Both the position numbers and the translations under genes were made by a program. Under the pieces are notes generated by a model, which was not told where the DNA came from, did no database searches, and saw only the letters and a list, made by a program, of their open reading frames with translations. 64,000 nt of DNA from Isochrysis galbana. Taxonomy: Eukaryota; Haptophyta; Isochrysidales; Isochrysidaceae. Positions 49,107 through 58,804 of this stretch are shown in pieces. The stretch spans positions 8,482,557-8,546,556 of the forward strand of contig CM030931.1 in NCBI GenBank assembly GCA_018136815.1, read 5' to 3'. Each line of letters opens with the position of its first letter. The stretch's first letter is position 1.

Positions 49107-49440
49107 TCAGGGAGCGTTGGCAGCTGCGAGCAATGCATGCTCCAACGTCTCGTCGTTCTGCTTCGCCTTAAGGTCGTCGTGTAGTTTGTAGTTTGCCTGC
49201 TTGCCTGCCTTGCTCAACATGCGCTCCACGGCTGCCGACGACGCTGGCCGATCGAGATATTGGCGCGCCATCTTGCACAGAGTTGGAAGGCCGCGTGGGC
49301 GGGTGCGGTCTGCGGGCTTGTTGTGGTCGCGGGCCTTCCACCAGGCAAGCACATCCAAGTCCAAGTTTGACGCCCTAGGTAGGGAGGTTCATGTACGACA
49401 AGCTCATCCTCGAGAATTCGTCCTCTTCGTTTTCCAAGTT
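49107..49440 (-). pseudogene. hAT transposase C-terminal domain (hAT-3), frameshifted
   Basis: 49107-49364 (-) is open: LDLDVLAWWKARD...LPTLCKMARQYLDRPASSAAVERMLSKAGKQANYKL...LEHALLAAANAP, then stop. This is the hAT C-terminal dimerisation domain (DvL.WWk, P.L..mA...L..PaSSa..ER.FSkAG). Immediately upstream another frame gives NLENEEDEFSRMSLSYMNLPT then a stop, the usual preceding segment, so a frameshift or intron lies near 49370. It is far better preserved than the relics in hAT-1 and hAT-2 and belongs to a different lineage (PASS motif). Confidence 0.7.
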
Positions 49441-49759
49441 GGACAACTCCTCCGCGTCTGGCGTCTGGCGCGAGGGGCACGGAGAAGAAAGAGCTGATGG
49501 CACCTGTTGCGGCGGCCTCTCGCGCATTAGCAGCATGGGCGGGGAGGGCGGCGGTGCTAGCAGCGGGCAGTGCGGGCACCGCAAATATTCGCGTTGCTGC
49601 CCTCGCCCATCATCCATCATCTCCTGGCAAACAAAGTGCTGATGCTTCGTCGCATGCCCCTCCTGTGCCACTGGGTGACCTGTTTATCTTAAAATTGTTC
49701 CATGGTCCCGTTGTTTCCGCGTGCTGCAGTGTTCATCGTAGATGACCTATAGTGATCGA
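49441..49759 (-). other. Probable upstream part of the hAT-3 transposase, decayed
   Basis: Minus-strand frames contain HATKHQHFVCQEMMDDG and EYLRCPHCP. No zinc-finger or catalytic block can be placed with confidence. Confidence 0.3.
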
Positions 49760-50852
49760 TCGCATTTTCAGATGGTCATTTCACACTGGACGACGCATCA
49801 TGCTATGCGAGCCTTTCAGCGAGGCCAAGCGCTTTTGCTACGAGGCGGGTGTTTTCGCTTAGTTGTAGTCTACCTTTCTCGTTTTCAATGAATACGGGGG
49901 TGCTGAGTTCTAGCGGTTTCTTGAGTTTGGGCTTTCTCCCTTGATTGAGCGGCTTTATGCGTGCGTACAGAGCAGTGCGCTTTTGGCGGGGTAAGGCCCC
50001 TGACCAAGGTGGTGAACCTCACTAGTGTAGACTCTAGGATGGGAATGTAGTGGTGCACTCGTGCGACTCAAATTCGACTCTGTAGAAATCTCTTAGTATA
50101 TATTTCCACGCTATTACGTATAACACTTTTAGGCTGCTTCGGGAGTGTTCGTACCAGGATATGCAAATAATCTATCTTTTATTTTCTGTGTGCGCGACCT
50201 TCAGGGGGGGGGAGTGTAGTTGTTGAGGGCATCTATGGTCTCGAAGAGGTTTTCGTCGCGGGACACCACGCTAGATGACACGAGTTTTCGCGGTGTCGAC
50301 GGCATAGCCTACACATGTCTGTACGTCGGAGTGTCTATGAATCTGTTTCTAGTACCAATTTTTTGTGTGTGATATGTTTGAAGTGGAGGTGTTTGTGTGG
50401 TCATGTGTTGTGGTGTTGGCGTGTTGGGGGGTCAGTGCCATTGTGCGTTCTCCTGTTGATTTTGGATTTGTGCCCATAAGGGCCACCCGGTCTCGGGCCG
50501 CGCTGCCGCGGCAGCGCGGCCGTCCCCAGGGTAGGAGAGGCCTCTGCCATAAGCCATAAGGCATGCCTGGTGGTTGAGTTGTTCATCTTGGGTGGTGCTG
50601 GTCCTCTGTGCTCCACAGCTTGTGACCCACCATGAGGAGGGCCAGCATGGCTGGTGTGGCTGGTGTGGCCGGGGCCACGGGCCGTGCGGCGCGACCGGGG
50701 TCGCGCTCACTAGCTCGGCCGCTGCGGGCGGACGCGGTCGCTTCTCGCTTCGCCAGCGACAGCTCCATGGGTGCTGGGGGGGCGCCCGCGGCGGGGGACC
50801 CGAAGGAGAGGTGGGGAGCGGCGGCGCGCTCCATGGCGACCAACTATAAAGT
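49760..50852 (-). mobile_element. LINE-like retrotransposon copy E, internally deleted (minus)
   Basis: The 5' end at 50852 (GAACTAACTTTATAGTTGG on the minus strand) with MERAAAPHLSFGSPAAG leads to a 5' module almost identical to that at 42979-43400. Near 50450 it joins a decayed ORF2 C-terminus (50390-49800: CACACACAAA, CATGTGTAGGCTATGCC, remnants of the CCHC region and W-Y-I-L-RDFYRVEFE-like tail, with several stops). The 3' end is near GACCATCTGAAAATG (49765). The overall plan (5' module joined to ORF2 tail) is that of copy A. Confidence 0.65.
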
Positions 50853-51155
50853 TAGTTCGCAACATTCTAACTACGAGCTACTAGCATACTATATTTATCC
50901 TACTTCTAAAGTACTTGCTTGGTGGCATCCCGCGTTTTACATGAGAAAACACGTGCGTTGGAGCATCAGCTGGCGCTTTTGTGCTCATGCAGAGGCTGCT
51001 ATCTGCCCGAGTTCGGAGGGGCCTGCCCGACGAGTAGTAACGAGCAGTTCGACGTGGAGGTGATCGCGATGCATTCAATGCATACGTTGGCTTGAGAGCA
51101 TGCCGCGACACGAATACTAAGAGAGATCAGCCACCGCTTGCAATTACCCTCAAGT
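50853..51155. other. Intergenic, PC-esterase gene 3' flank
   Basis: No ORF of note; mixed composition. Confidence 0.4.
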
Positions 51156-53443
51156 TCAAGATGGGCGCGGTTTGTGGGGCCATAAGCGCGGGTTGCACAC
51201 GGCATTCACCAAGAGCGAAGCTACTGCACTACAGAGCACTGAGGCCGGTCGCCCGGCTCCGCCTAGCTTCCACACATCAAAAATAGGCAACGATGCGCCA
51301 AGTGTCTCTGCATCAGTGGCAGCGAGGAGCTGCCGACGGCTAGGGCTCAATGTGCAATCTGGCTCATCGCACCCTCCAGATGGATCAGACAGCTCAGAGA
51401 CACCTGTGACCCATATGAGCTTGGCGAAGCCGAGCGAAGCGGCCCATTTTAGTAGCTTGGATGTTGGCAGGCTGCCCCTAGTGTTGCTTCCGACAAGTGC
51501 TATAATTGAGCTCTTTGCCTCTAGCCAATCGAACGACGGCAATGACGGCACTTCGGAGGAGTTGCCATCAGCTCTGAGACCCCAACGTACCCAGCTTATC
51601 CGCAGAGAACCCAGTGACAGGCTCATCCCGTCAGCTGACCTGCTGGTCGCCCGGATCGCAGCATATTGGACTTCCCACTCTTTTCCCGAAAGCGACCCGC
51701 CAAGAGCAGTGAAGACTTCTCGCATTGGAGAATTACCGATCACCAATACATGCAATGGAGGGCCGACAGCGCATCGTTGCATTAATGCAGGTGAGTAGGG
51801 TGCGAGATAGCAGCGGAAGGGGGCCCAGTCGGAGCCAATCCACCGCCCATTCGGCACTAGCGGCAGTGATGGCGAAAGCGATGTGCAAAGCTGGGGTGGT
51901 GCTGAGCCCGCCGCTTCGGAGCGCGCTTGGCTTCCGGCGTCGACATTGAGCTGGAGCTGGAACGGAGCGTCGTCGGGCGTACCATCGCTCTCGCGCCCGT
52001 CGGCCCATCCAAGCTCGACCCCGTAGCTGGCCTCCTCGGCTGGTAAAAAGTAACCGGAGTACTTGCCCCCATCGAATTCACGCAGGATCGGCACTTGAAG
52101 CGCGATGTCCGCACCTGCAGAGGCCCGCAACGCAATTGCGCCCGCGGCGCCGACAACCGCACAGTGCTTGGCTGCGGGCTTTGTGCTGATAATGACCTCA
52201 ACGAAGCGCTTGATCCCCGCATCAGCAGGACGGAGCAGCACATCATAGATTTTGCGCAAGCTGAGAGTATCGCCCGCCGGGTCGATGCACGCCTCCGGGG
52301 GCACAACGATACGCTCCTCAGCCCAGTGAGCAACTTCACCCCTCGCCTGTGCAAGTGATGGTGGACAATGCGACTGAGCACGCAGCACAAGATCCACCTT
52401 ACAGGCGAGGCCATCCCTCGGCTCCGTGGGCCGAGGATGATGGATGTCGGTGCGTGGGCAGAGGCAGCGGGCTCCACGCGTATACAGGGCAAAACTACCT
52501 TGTTGTACACAAAGTCGTAGCGCCTCGACGCCTTCACATCATCCTCGGAGACGCCAGGCCCAAAAGCCACATGGGCAGCTGCAAGTGCCGCTCCGGGGAC
52601 GGCAGAGAGTATGCTATCGTTCGTGGCTGGTGCACGGCAATCGGGGCATGCTCCGCAATTCTCACCGTGGTCGACGCTGATGTGCAAACACACGATCGAG
52701 CATGCGATCTGTCCCACTTGCTGATCGACAACCAAGCGACCGGAGAGCCGCGGGGCTAACGCATCGACAGAGAGAGCGCTCGGAAGACTCGAATTCACCG
52801 TGCCACATGTATCCAACAATGCCAAAAGCATTCGACGGGCCCACTCCAAGTCGGTCTCTCCCTTGCGCGCTAAGGCGTGTCGCCACGCAATGATAGCCTC
52901 TTGGGTGAAGGGCGCTGCTCCTGCTGGCCACGGAGCAGCTTGAGCCTTGAGCGCCGTTGTCATGACGTTGCTCACGATGGCTTTCGGCCTCGGAGCTGAA
53001 CGATCCGTGGTGTTGCTCGGGGTATCTGATGATGAATCGACAAAGCACCCGCTGCACACGATGTCAGCAGCACTACCATTGACCGACGGGTCAAGGTCCA
53101 TCACCTCGCTGTTCCACCACGCCTTGGGGGCGGGTATTGGCTTTCCGCTGGGCCAGGACCACACTACCTCCTCCGCTAAAGCGCCCGTAGTGCGCATTCG
53201 TGCTGCATTCACCGGCTGCACCTCCTCCATCCCGATGGTAGTCGTCATCGCAAAGAGGGTGGCGCACAGCCAGGTCACGCCGAGTGCGCCCAGGCAGACG
53301 GAGGAGCGTGAGACACGCGGCGCGGTCTGCTTGGCGGGAGATTGCAGGCTATCTTTCCCGTCGCAAAAGTAGCGCATCGCATTGCGCTCGAGCTCGCTGA
53401 GCTGCAGCGGTTCGACTAGCAGCCGCCGCTGCTGCGGCGCCAT
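51156..53443 (-). CDS. Type II membrane protein with PC-esterase/SGNH-like C-terminus, two exons
   Basis: Exon 1 is 53443-52403 (347 codons) and exon 2 is 52346-51156, phase 0, with a 56-bp intron (GTAAGG...TTGCACAG); 743 residues. After a ~47-residue cytosolic head (MAPQQRRLLVEPLQLSELERN...) comes one membrane span, SVCLGALGVTWLCATLFAMTT, so it is probably Golgi type II. In the C-terminal half, GRWIGSDWAPFRCYLAPYSPALMQRC precedes LHVLVIGNSPMREVFTALG. This resembles the 'W...C...C' plus GDS..R arrangement of PC-esterase/TBL/NXPE proteins, which acetylate or de-acetylate wall and surface glycans, here with GNSPMRE. The closing D-x-x-H of the SGNH triad is not obvious, so activity is uncertain. 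The middle has Cys-rich CLHISVDHGENCGACPDC. Confidence 0.6.
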
Positions 53444-54071
53444 GGGCGCCTCACAGGCTAGGCCTCCCTCCCTCCCTCCCTCCCTCTCTCCAAGGCGCGC
53501 GGCACGTGCGGGTCGCAGGGCGACTTGCCGCGCTTCCCCGCTTCGTCAGCCGCTGCTCCCAAACGACAACTCCAACGCACCCCACTACACTCCCCTGGCT
53601 ACTCCTGGCGGCCCTTGGCCCCCTCTGCCTCTTTCACTCTCTCTCTCTTTCTCTCTCTCTCTCTCTTCTCTCTCTCTCCCCGAACCCCCCCCCCCCCCCC
53701 CCCCTTTTCCTCCCTCTCTCTCTCCCTCTCCTCTCCTCTCCTCTCCTCTCCCTCCTCCCCCCGCCTCTCCCTCTCCCTCTCTCTCTCCTCCCCTCCCTCT
53801 TTCTCCTCTCCTCCCGCCTGTTTCTCCGTCGCCCGCCGCCGAGCGACCACAGCGGGCGCCTCTCCCTCTCAGCGACGTCTTCTACATCGCGAGTATAATC
53901 TTGTACTCTACTTGATTATTGTAGAGAACGGGGAGTACAGTCTTGTACTTTACTGTTGCAGAGTATTGTACTCGTCGAGAAGGGTACTTTACTCCTGTAG
54001 AAAGTAGGAAGGCTGCTTTCGGGTCGGTGGGTGGGGTGTGGGGTGTGCGTCGTGGCCGTCCGGGCGCGGGG
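53444..54071. other. Intergenic with long pyrimidine tract
   Basis: 53625-53850 is almost purely C/T on the plus strand. 53890-54000 has repeated GTACT/TACTC motifs. This is the shared region between divergent PC-esterase-like and RRP45 genes. Confidence 0.5.
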
Positions 54072-55349
54072 ATGGCGGCGCTCGGCGCGGTCGAGTCGGC
54101 CTTCCTGGTGCGCTCGCTCAGCGAGGGGCTAAGGTTGGACGGTAGGAAGCTGGGAGGACAGCGACCGCTTCACGTTCATATCTCCGATCGCGAGGGCGCC
54201 GTCGAGGTCCGCCTTGGTGAGACGAAGGCGATGGCAGTCGTGAGCGCTGAGTTGGTCGAGCCGTACGCAGACCGGCCGACTGAGGGGCAGCTCCTGTTCT
54301 TCGTCGAGCTCTCGCCTATGGCGTCGCTCGCATTCGAACCAGGTCGCCCTTCCGAGCAAGCCATTGAGCTCATGCGCCTACTTGAGCGCAGTATACGCAA
54401 GAGCCAGGCGATTGACGTTGAGACACTCTGCGCTGTTGCGGGGAAGCGCGTCTGGTCAGTCCGGACGGACGTGACGGTGATCGACGACTGCGGGAATGTG
54501 GACGATGCCGTCTGCGCTGCCGCTCTTGCTGCGCTCATGAGCTTCCGGCTGCCCGCAGTCTCCATCATCGGCGCAGGCGATCAGGCCACCGTCCGAGTGC
54601 TCCCTCCTGAGCAGGCCGAGCCCATACCGCTCGTGTTTCACCACATGCCTGTGTGTGTCACGTTTGGCCTCTTCCGGCTTGCAGACCGCTTATCGGTCGG
54701 TATAGCTGTTGACCCCTCGGATCGTGAAGAGACAGTGATGGTAGGCAAGGTTGCCATCGTCGTGAATCAGTATGGGGAGGTCTGCGCCATGCAAAAGTTA
54801 GGCGGAGTGGCTGCCATGCCCCAGCAGATGTTGGACTGCGTGCAGCAAGCGGGAACCATTGCACCCGTGCTGCTCGCCTCGGTACATGCAGCCATGGACC
54901 TCTTTAAGCAGCGGGCCGAAGAGAGGGCGAAGCATCTCGCCAAGACAGGTCGGCTCCCCCAGCGCAACGTGGCTGTTGGGAACGGCGAGACTATCGGCGA
55001 GTCATCGAGTTGTTGCTCTGTACGCGATGGCAAGGGGTTGGCCATGCAAATGGAGATGGATTCCCCATCCACTAATGATACACATAAGGCGGTTGTTACG
55101 CAGGGTACTATTGCCGCGGATAGTGCTCGTGCCGCCGTTGAGGCCTCCGGCGAAAGGGCAGAGAGTTCAGTGGAAAGTGACGAGGAGGAGCAAACAGTTA
55201 CGCTCGTGTCGAAGTTTGCGAGTGATGAAAGTGCGGCGCCTGTGGACTCTTCGGTCAGGCGATCCTCCAAAGGTCAACCAGCAAAGCGGACGATTCAAAA
55301 GAAACGGGGGGAGAGGGGACGCGGCCGGACAGGTGCCAGGAAAACGTGA
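54072..55349 (+). CDS. EXOSC9: Exosome subunit RRP45/EXOSC9
   Basis: Start chosen at MAALGAVESAFLVRSLSEGLRLDGRKL because upstream in-frame codons are repeat-like; 425 residues. The RNase-PH fold is clear: RLDGRKLGGQRPLHVHISDREGAVEVRLGETKAMAVVSAEL, ERSIRKSQAIDVETLCAVAGKRVWSVRTDVTVIDDCGNVDDAVCAAALAALMSFRLP and the C-terminal VDPSDREETVMVGKVAIVVNQYGEVCAMQKLGG. LCAVAGKRVW and DPS..EE are RRP45 signatures. Like other eukaryotic ring subunits it should be catalytically inactive and structural, in the nucleus and cytoplasm. A ~120-residue acidic/basic tail (ESSVESDEEEQTVTLVSKF..., KKRGERGRGRTGARKT) follows, as in EXOSC9 orthologs. Confidence 0.9.
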   Translation: MAALGAVESAFLVRSLSEGLRLDGRKLGGQRPLHVHISDREGAVEVRLGETKAMAVVSAELVEPYADRPTEGQLLFFVELSPMASLAFEPGRPSEQAIELMRLLERSIRKSQAIDVETLCAVAGKRVWSVRTDVTVIDDCGNVDDAVCAAALAALMSFRLPAVSIIGAGDQATVRVLPPEQAEPIPLVFHHMPVCVTFGLFRLADRLSVGIAVDPSDREETVMVGKVAIVVNQYGEVCAMQKLGGVAAMPQQMLDCVQQAGTIAPVLLASVHAAMDLFKQRAEERAKHLAKTGRLPQRNVAVGNGETIGESSSCCSVRDGKGLAMQMEMDSPSTNDTHKAVVTQGTIAADSARAAVEASGERAESSVESDEEEQTVTLVSKFASDESAAPVDSSVRRSSKGQPAKRTIQKKRGERGRGRTGARKT

Positions 55350-55873
55350 GAGCGCCCTCTAGTTCGTGCAGCCACCTATGAGGGCATGCTTCACGAACGC
55401 ACGTCGACACATGCAGCCTTGTACTTGTGATCTCTAACCCTTTGTGATTTGCCATGATTCTCGCGCACCTGCCCGTCGTTGTCCATTGCCCGCCCATCTC
55501 CATCAATTGGCGTTTGAGCTTTCTAGCGCGCTATTGGCTTGGACTCTCTCGCCGCACGTCCGACGTGCCGCTGCCATAGGGAGCGTGACCAAATTGCCAT
55601 CGAGCTGAAACGCCAACCGCGGCAGATGGGTGGGCAGTGGATAACGACGGGCGTGTGTGGGATGGCAAATCACAAAAGGTTATAGATCACAAGTATAAGG
55701 CATGAACATTGAGTACGAGGGCATGTTTTATGTTTCATCGATTCGGTCCTAGGTGCGATTTTTGATCTGAGGTGTACGCTGCGTAATGATAAAAAACATT
55801 GCTATTGTTCAGTTTACTACTGCTAGCTATAACTATAACGGACTCACGCCATCGGCTATACCTCAGAACACTC
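55350..55873. other. Intergenic, no gene seen
   Basis: RRP45 3' flank. Contains TTGTGATTTGCCATG and its near-complement (55441-55456, 55663-55677). No ORF. Confidence 0.4.
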
Positions 55874-56200
55874 ACAACCTACTTTTATAAGTGTGGGTCA
55901 ATGGGGGCCTCGCGCCCCCCTCTCTCCATCGCGGACACCCCCCGGGGTGGGCCCGTACAATCAACGCTAGCCCCTACCCTCCGGCAGGGCGGCTGGGCAA
56001 TCAACACTCTGGCCCAGACCCCTAGTGGGCGCGGGTCCTGACTCGCACTCCCACGCCCAGCATGGGCCTGCCCTCGAGCTGACTCCCCCCCCCCATCCCT
56101 GGTCGCCAGGCAGATAGAGGGCTTCGGGCGGCTCGGCGGCTCCCAGGGCCAGCGAGGCAAGCGTGGGAGAGGCAGGGGGGCCAGGGGCTGAGCGCCCCAT
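55874..56200 (+). mobile_element. LINE-family 5' module, solo
   Basis: CAACCTACTTTTATAAGTG...GGGTCAATGGGGGCC matches 12098-12240 almost base for base for ~165 bp, then continues with the GC-rich filler (CCAGCGAGGCAAGCGTGGGAG). It is followed directly by the LTR-like repeat. Confidence 0.65.
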
Positions 56201-56669
56201 GTCGCATCCGCGATCGACCTTTTTGTTTTAGAAGTTGTTTGCGTTTCTATGTTCCCTCCTTGCAGGCTAGCCACGAGTCACCGTCGCAGGGTCCTACATT
56301 CGTCCATTCGCCCTTGTTGCCCTCGCCTCCTTTGTCGCCTCCTTTGTCGCCTGCTTGCCCCTCACCTGGCTTACCTCCTTGCGTGCTCCTCGCGTTTTTA
56401 GGCTAAGTCGCGCGTTCAGGTATCGCCGGTGCAAGGAACCGCCCCCTTGCGTGACCCTGATTCCCCCTCAGGTGTTGGCTGTTGGATTATATCGTGGCGC
56501 TATTTTACTTCGGTCTTCATCAAATCACTTAAGGGTTTTCGAAAGATTCCCTCCTTATTCCTGTGCGTAACTGACTGTCGCCCCCGTCGGATCGTCCGTC
56601 GCCCCGTCGCTCTCTTGTCGGCATTCTCTTCCTTGTTCGATCTGTCAGCGGGTTCCTGTGCGTTCCGTG
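56201..56669 (+). mobile_element. LTR-like repeat, copy c
   Basis: Longest copy: GTCGCATCCGCGATCGACC, TTTTTGTTTTAGAAGTTG, then the block shared with copies a and b, ending TTCCTGTGCGTTCCGTG. A Ty3-like internal region begins just downstream, which supports it being a 5' LTR/leader. No matching 3' LTR is seen before 58.5 kb. Confidence 0.6.
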
Positions 56670-56889
56670 ATAGGGATACGTTAGTGTGGAGAGTGTTGAC
56701 GTGAGTGTAGTGTCATCTCGTCGGTCCATCGGCCCCTAGCCGTCCGTCGTCTATCGTTCTTCGTTCGTCGCTCTCGTTCTCGTTCTCGTTCCCGTTCTCG
56801 TCCCTCGTTCTCAACACTACCTCAATACCAAACCTCACCACTCCCTCAGCCTCAGCGCCTCAGCCTATTCATCCCGACGCTCCCAGCCA

Positions 56890-57552
56890 TGTCCGCTCCG
56901 TCGTCGCGCTCGCCCTCGCCCAAGCCCGTCCTCCCGCCTTTCTCTGCTCTCTGCTCAGGAGGTGGTCCAGCCCGTCAGTGGCCACCCCCCAACTTTCGCC
57001 GCGCCTTTCGCCGCTTCCCTTCCGTCCCCCCTGTTCCCATCTGAGGTAGTGGTAACCTCGGATCCGTCAGGTGAAGAATCCAAGTCGACGCGTCCCGCGC
57101 CGGGCCCGCCAAAGGGGCCCAAGGCCCCTCCTCCTGCAGAAGCGGGCCTCCTGCCCGCTCTGCCCACCACCACTCCCGAAGACCGCGCCTCCTCAGAGGC
57201 CGAGCTCGCGGCTCCCACCGTCTTTCACCCATTCGAGGCCGGCGCCGCGCCTCCATCACCACCCCCATCGCCCTCCGATGCTGAGGAGAGCGGGCATGAG
57301 CCCACTCTCACTGAAATCTGCATGGAAGAGGCTGTTGAGGCATATCCCCCCCCCTCGGAGGCGGATGAGGCCGTCCCACCGTTGCCATCGGACTCGGAGG
57401 GGGCCTACGAGCCCTACCGAGCCACCCTCGATCGTGTTGCCGCGGTCCCGACCGCCCCACGCCCTCGCGTCCTGGCAGAAGATGCGCCCGGAATCACAAT
57501 TCCCAACCCTCACCGCCATTTCGCACCGGGCCACACCTTCTCGGGAAGCTGA
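56890..57552 (+). pseudogene. Gag-like proline/glutamate-rich ORF of a Ty3-like element
   Basis: An ORF (56962-57552, preceded by an ATG near 56889 in another frame: MSAPSSRSPSPKPVLPP) encodes Pro/Ala/Glu-rich protein with PPSPPPSPSDAEESGHEPTLTEICMEEAVEAYPPPSEADEAVPPLP. No zinc knuckle or capsid fold is visible. Position between an LTR-like repeat and a chromodomain suggests remnants of gag, or a fused, internally deleted polyprotein. Confidence 0.45.
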
Positions 57553-57722
57553 TGAGGAGTTTGAGATTGAGTGCTTGATTGATTGGGCGGATGGTTTCAG
57601 ATGGGGGGGAGATCCCGGGCCGGGATGATTTTTTGCCTTTGGGCACTGTGTTGTACAAGGTGTTGTGGAAGGGCTTCCCACCGGATTTGGCGACGTGGGA
57701 GGAGGAAGACGACATCCCATGA
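57545..57722 (+). pseudogene. Integrase C-terminal chromodomain, frameshifted
   Basis: Frame 1 gives EADEEFEIECLIDWADGF... then stops at 57628. A +1 shift gives FLPLGTVLYKVLWKGFPPDLATWEEEDDIP then stop (57722). E-FE-IE-LID......YKVLWKGFP..ATWEEE is the chromodomain pattern found at the end of chromovirus (Ty3) integrases. Nothing of protease, RT, RNase H or integrase core lies between it and the gag-like ORF, so the element is internally deleted. Confidence 0.65.
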
Positions 57723-58804
57723 TCCCATGTGGGGAGGTGGACTTTGTGGGCTTGTATGTGGCTAAACTGGAAACTGGAGGCTGAGGCTGAGAGAGAGGCT
57801 TTGGAGGAGGAGGAGGAGGAGAGTGAGAGTGATGGTGATGATTGTGTCTGTGACATTTGATCGTGTCCTGTATCGCCAATTTCGCTCCCTCTGCGTGCTG
57901 CGCGCTTCCGCGCTCCTCCGAGGGCGAGATTTTTTTGTGCTTGGTACTGAGGTGGGTTTACATGAAAGGATGGTGGATATGCATCAGAATCACCCTTGTG
58001 GACCTTAGTCTAGCCTCACTTTCCCCAATGGGCTTGGTTTCAAAAATCCGATTTTTTTGGATGGAGCCCGTGTTTGACCGAGCTAGCACCTGTTGGTTTG
58101 CATTTGCATCCCTGACGACATAGTCGTCAGAGACGCCTTTTGGAGCTCTCCGCGCGCCCCAGTATTGCGCGTCGCAAGCGGGAACAACACTGTTGCCATT
58201 GCCGCCTTCTGGCCGACGCCATTGGCGCGGCAATACGCCGCCGCCGCACGGATGTCGGCGAGGCGCGCACAACTCGCTCCTCTGTCCTCTGCCTCTGCGC
58301 GGGCCTCACGCCTCACCCTCACGGGTCACGGGCCTCAACTGTCCACTGTCCACTGTCCGCTGCCCGTTGGCCGTGCTCGGGCGCATTGCAGCGTTGGGTT
58401 GGGCTGTGGGGCCATGGGTAGGAGGCGGGCTTATCCGCGAAGCGGGCGCGCCCACGAATCGGCAGCCTCTAGTAGGTAGTAGGTAGAATGTAGAGTAGGC
58501 TACCGCGAGCGTTGGGTCGCTGTCGACTCAATATTTTTTAAATTCAGTGGTTAAATTGCGAGTACGCGGGGGGGGGGCTTCAGGGGACTCCTTCCGCGTG
58601 GACTGGCCGACGCGCGCGGCTCTCAGCCGCTGTGCCCTCGCCCCTGTTCTCTCTCTCCCCTCTCTCTCCCCCTCCCCCCTCTCCCTCTCCATCAACTCTC
58701 TCCTCTCTCCGCAGTCGCCTCTCCCGCCTCTACGCGCACCTGCCTATCACCTGCCCTCCCCTCCACCACAGCAAGTGAGCACGCCACGCACCCTCGCAAA
58801 GAGA
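57723..58804. other. Intergenic, no gene seen
   Basis: GAGGAGGAGG run at 57800-57830 and CTCTCCCTCTCC near 58650-58700 (helicase 5' leader). Short ORFs without domains. Confidence 0.45.

Noticed and set aside
53943-54071. Upstream extension of RRP45 to the ATG-like codon at 53943
   Set aside because: Sequence is GTACT repeat-like and lacks similarity to the conserved N-terminus, which begins MAALGAVESAF.
58547-58804. N-terminal extension of the DEAD-box helicase
   Set aside because: Low-complexity Ser/Pro/Leu from CTCTCC repeats; in-frame ATG at 58805 gives a sensible organelle leader.
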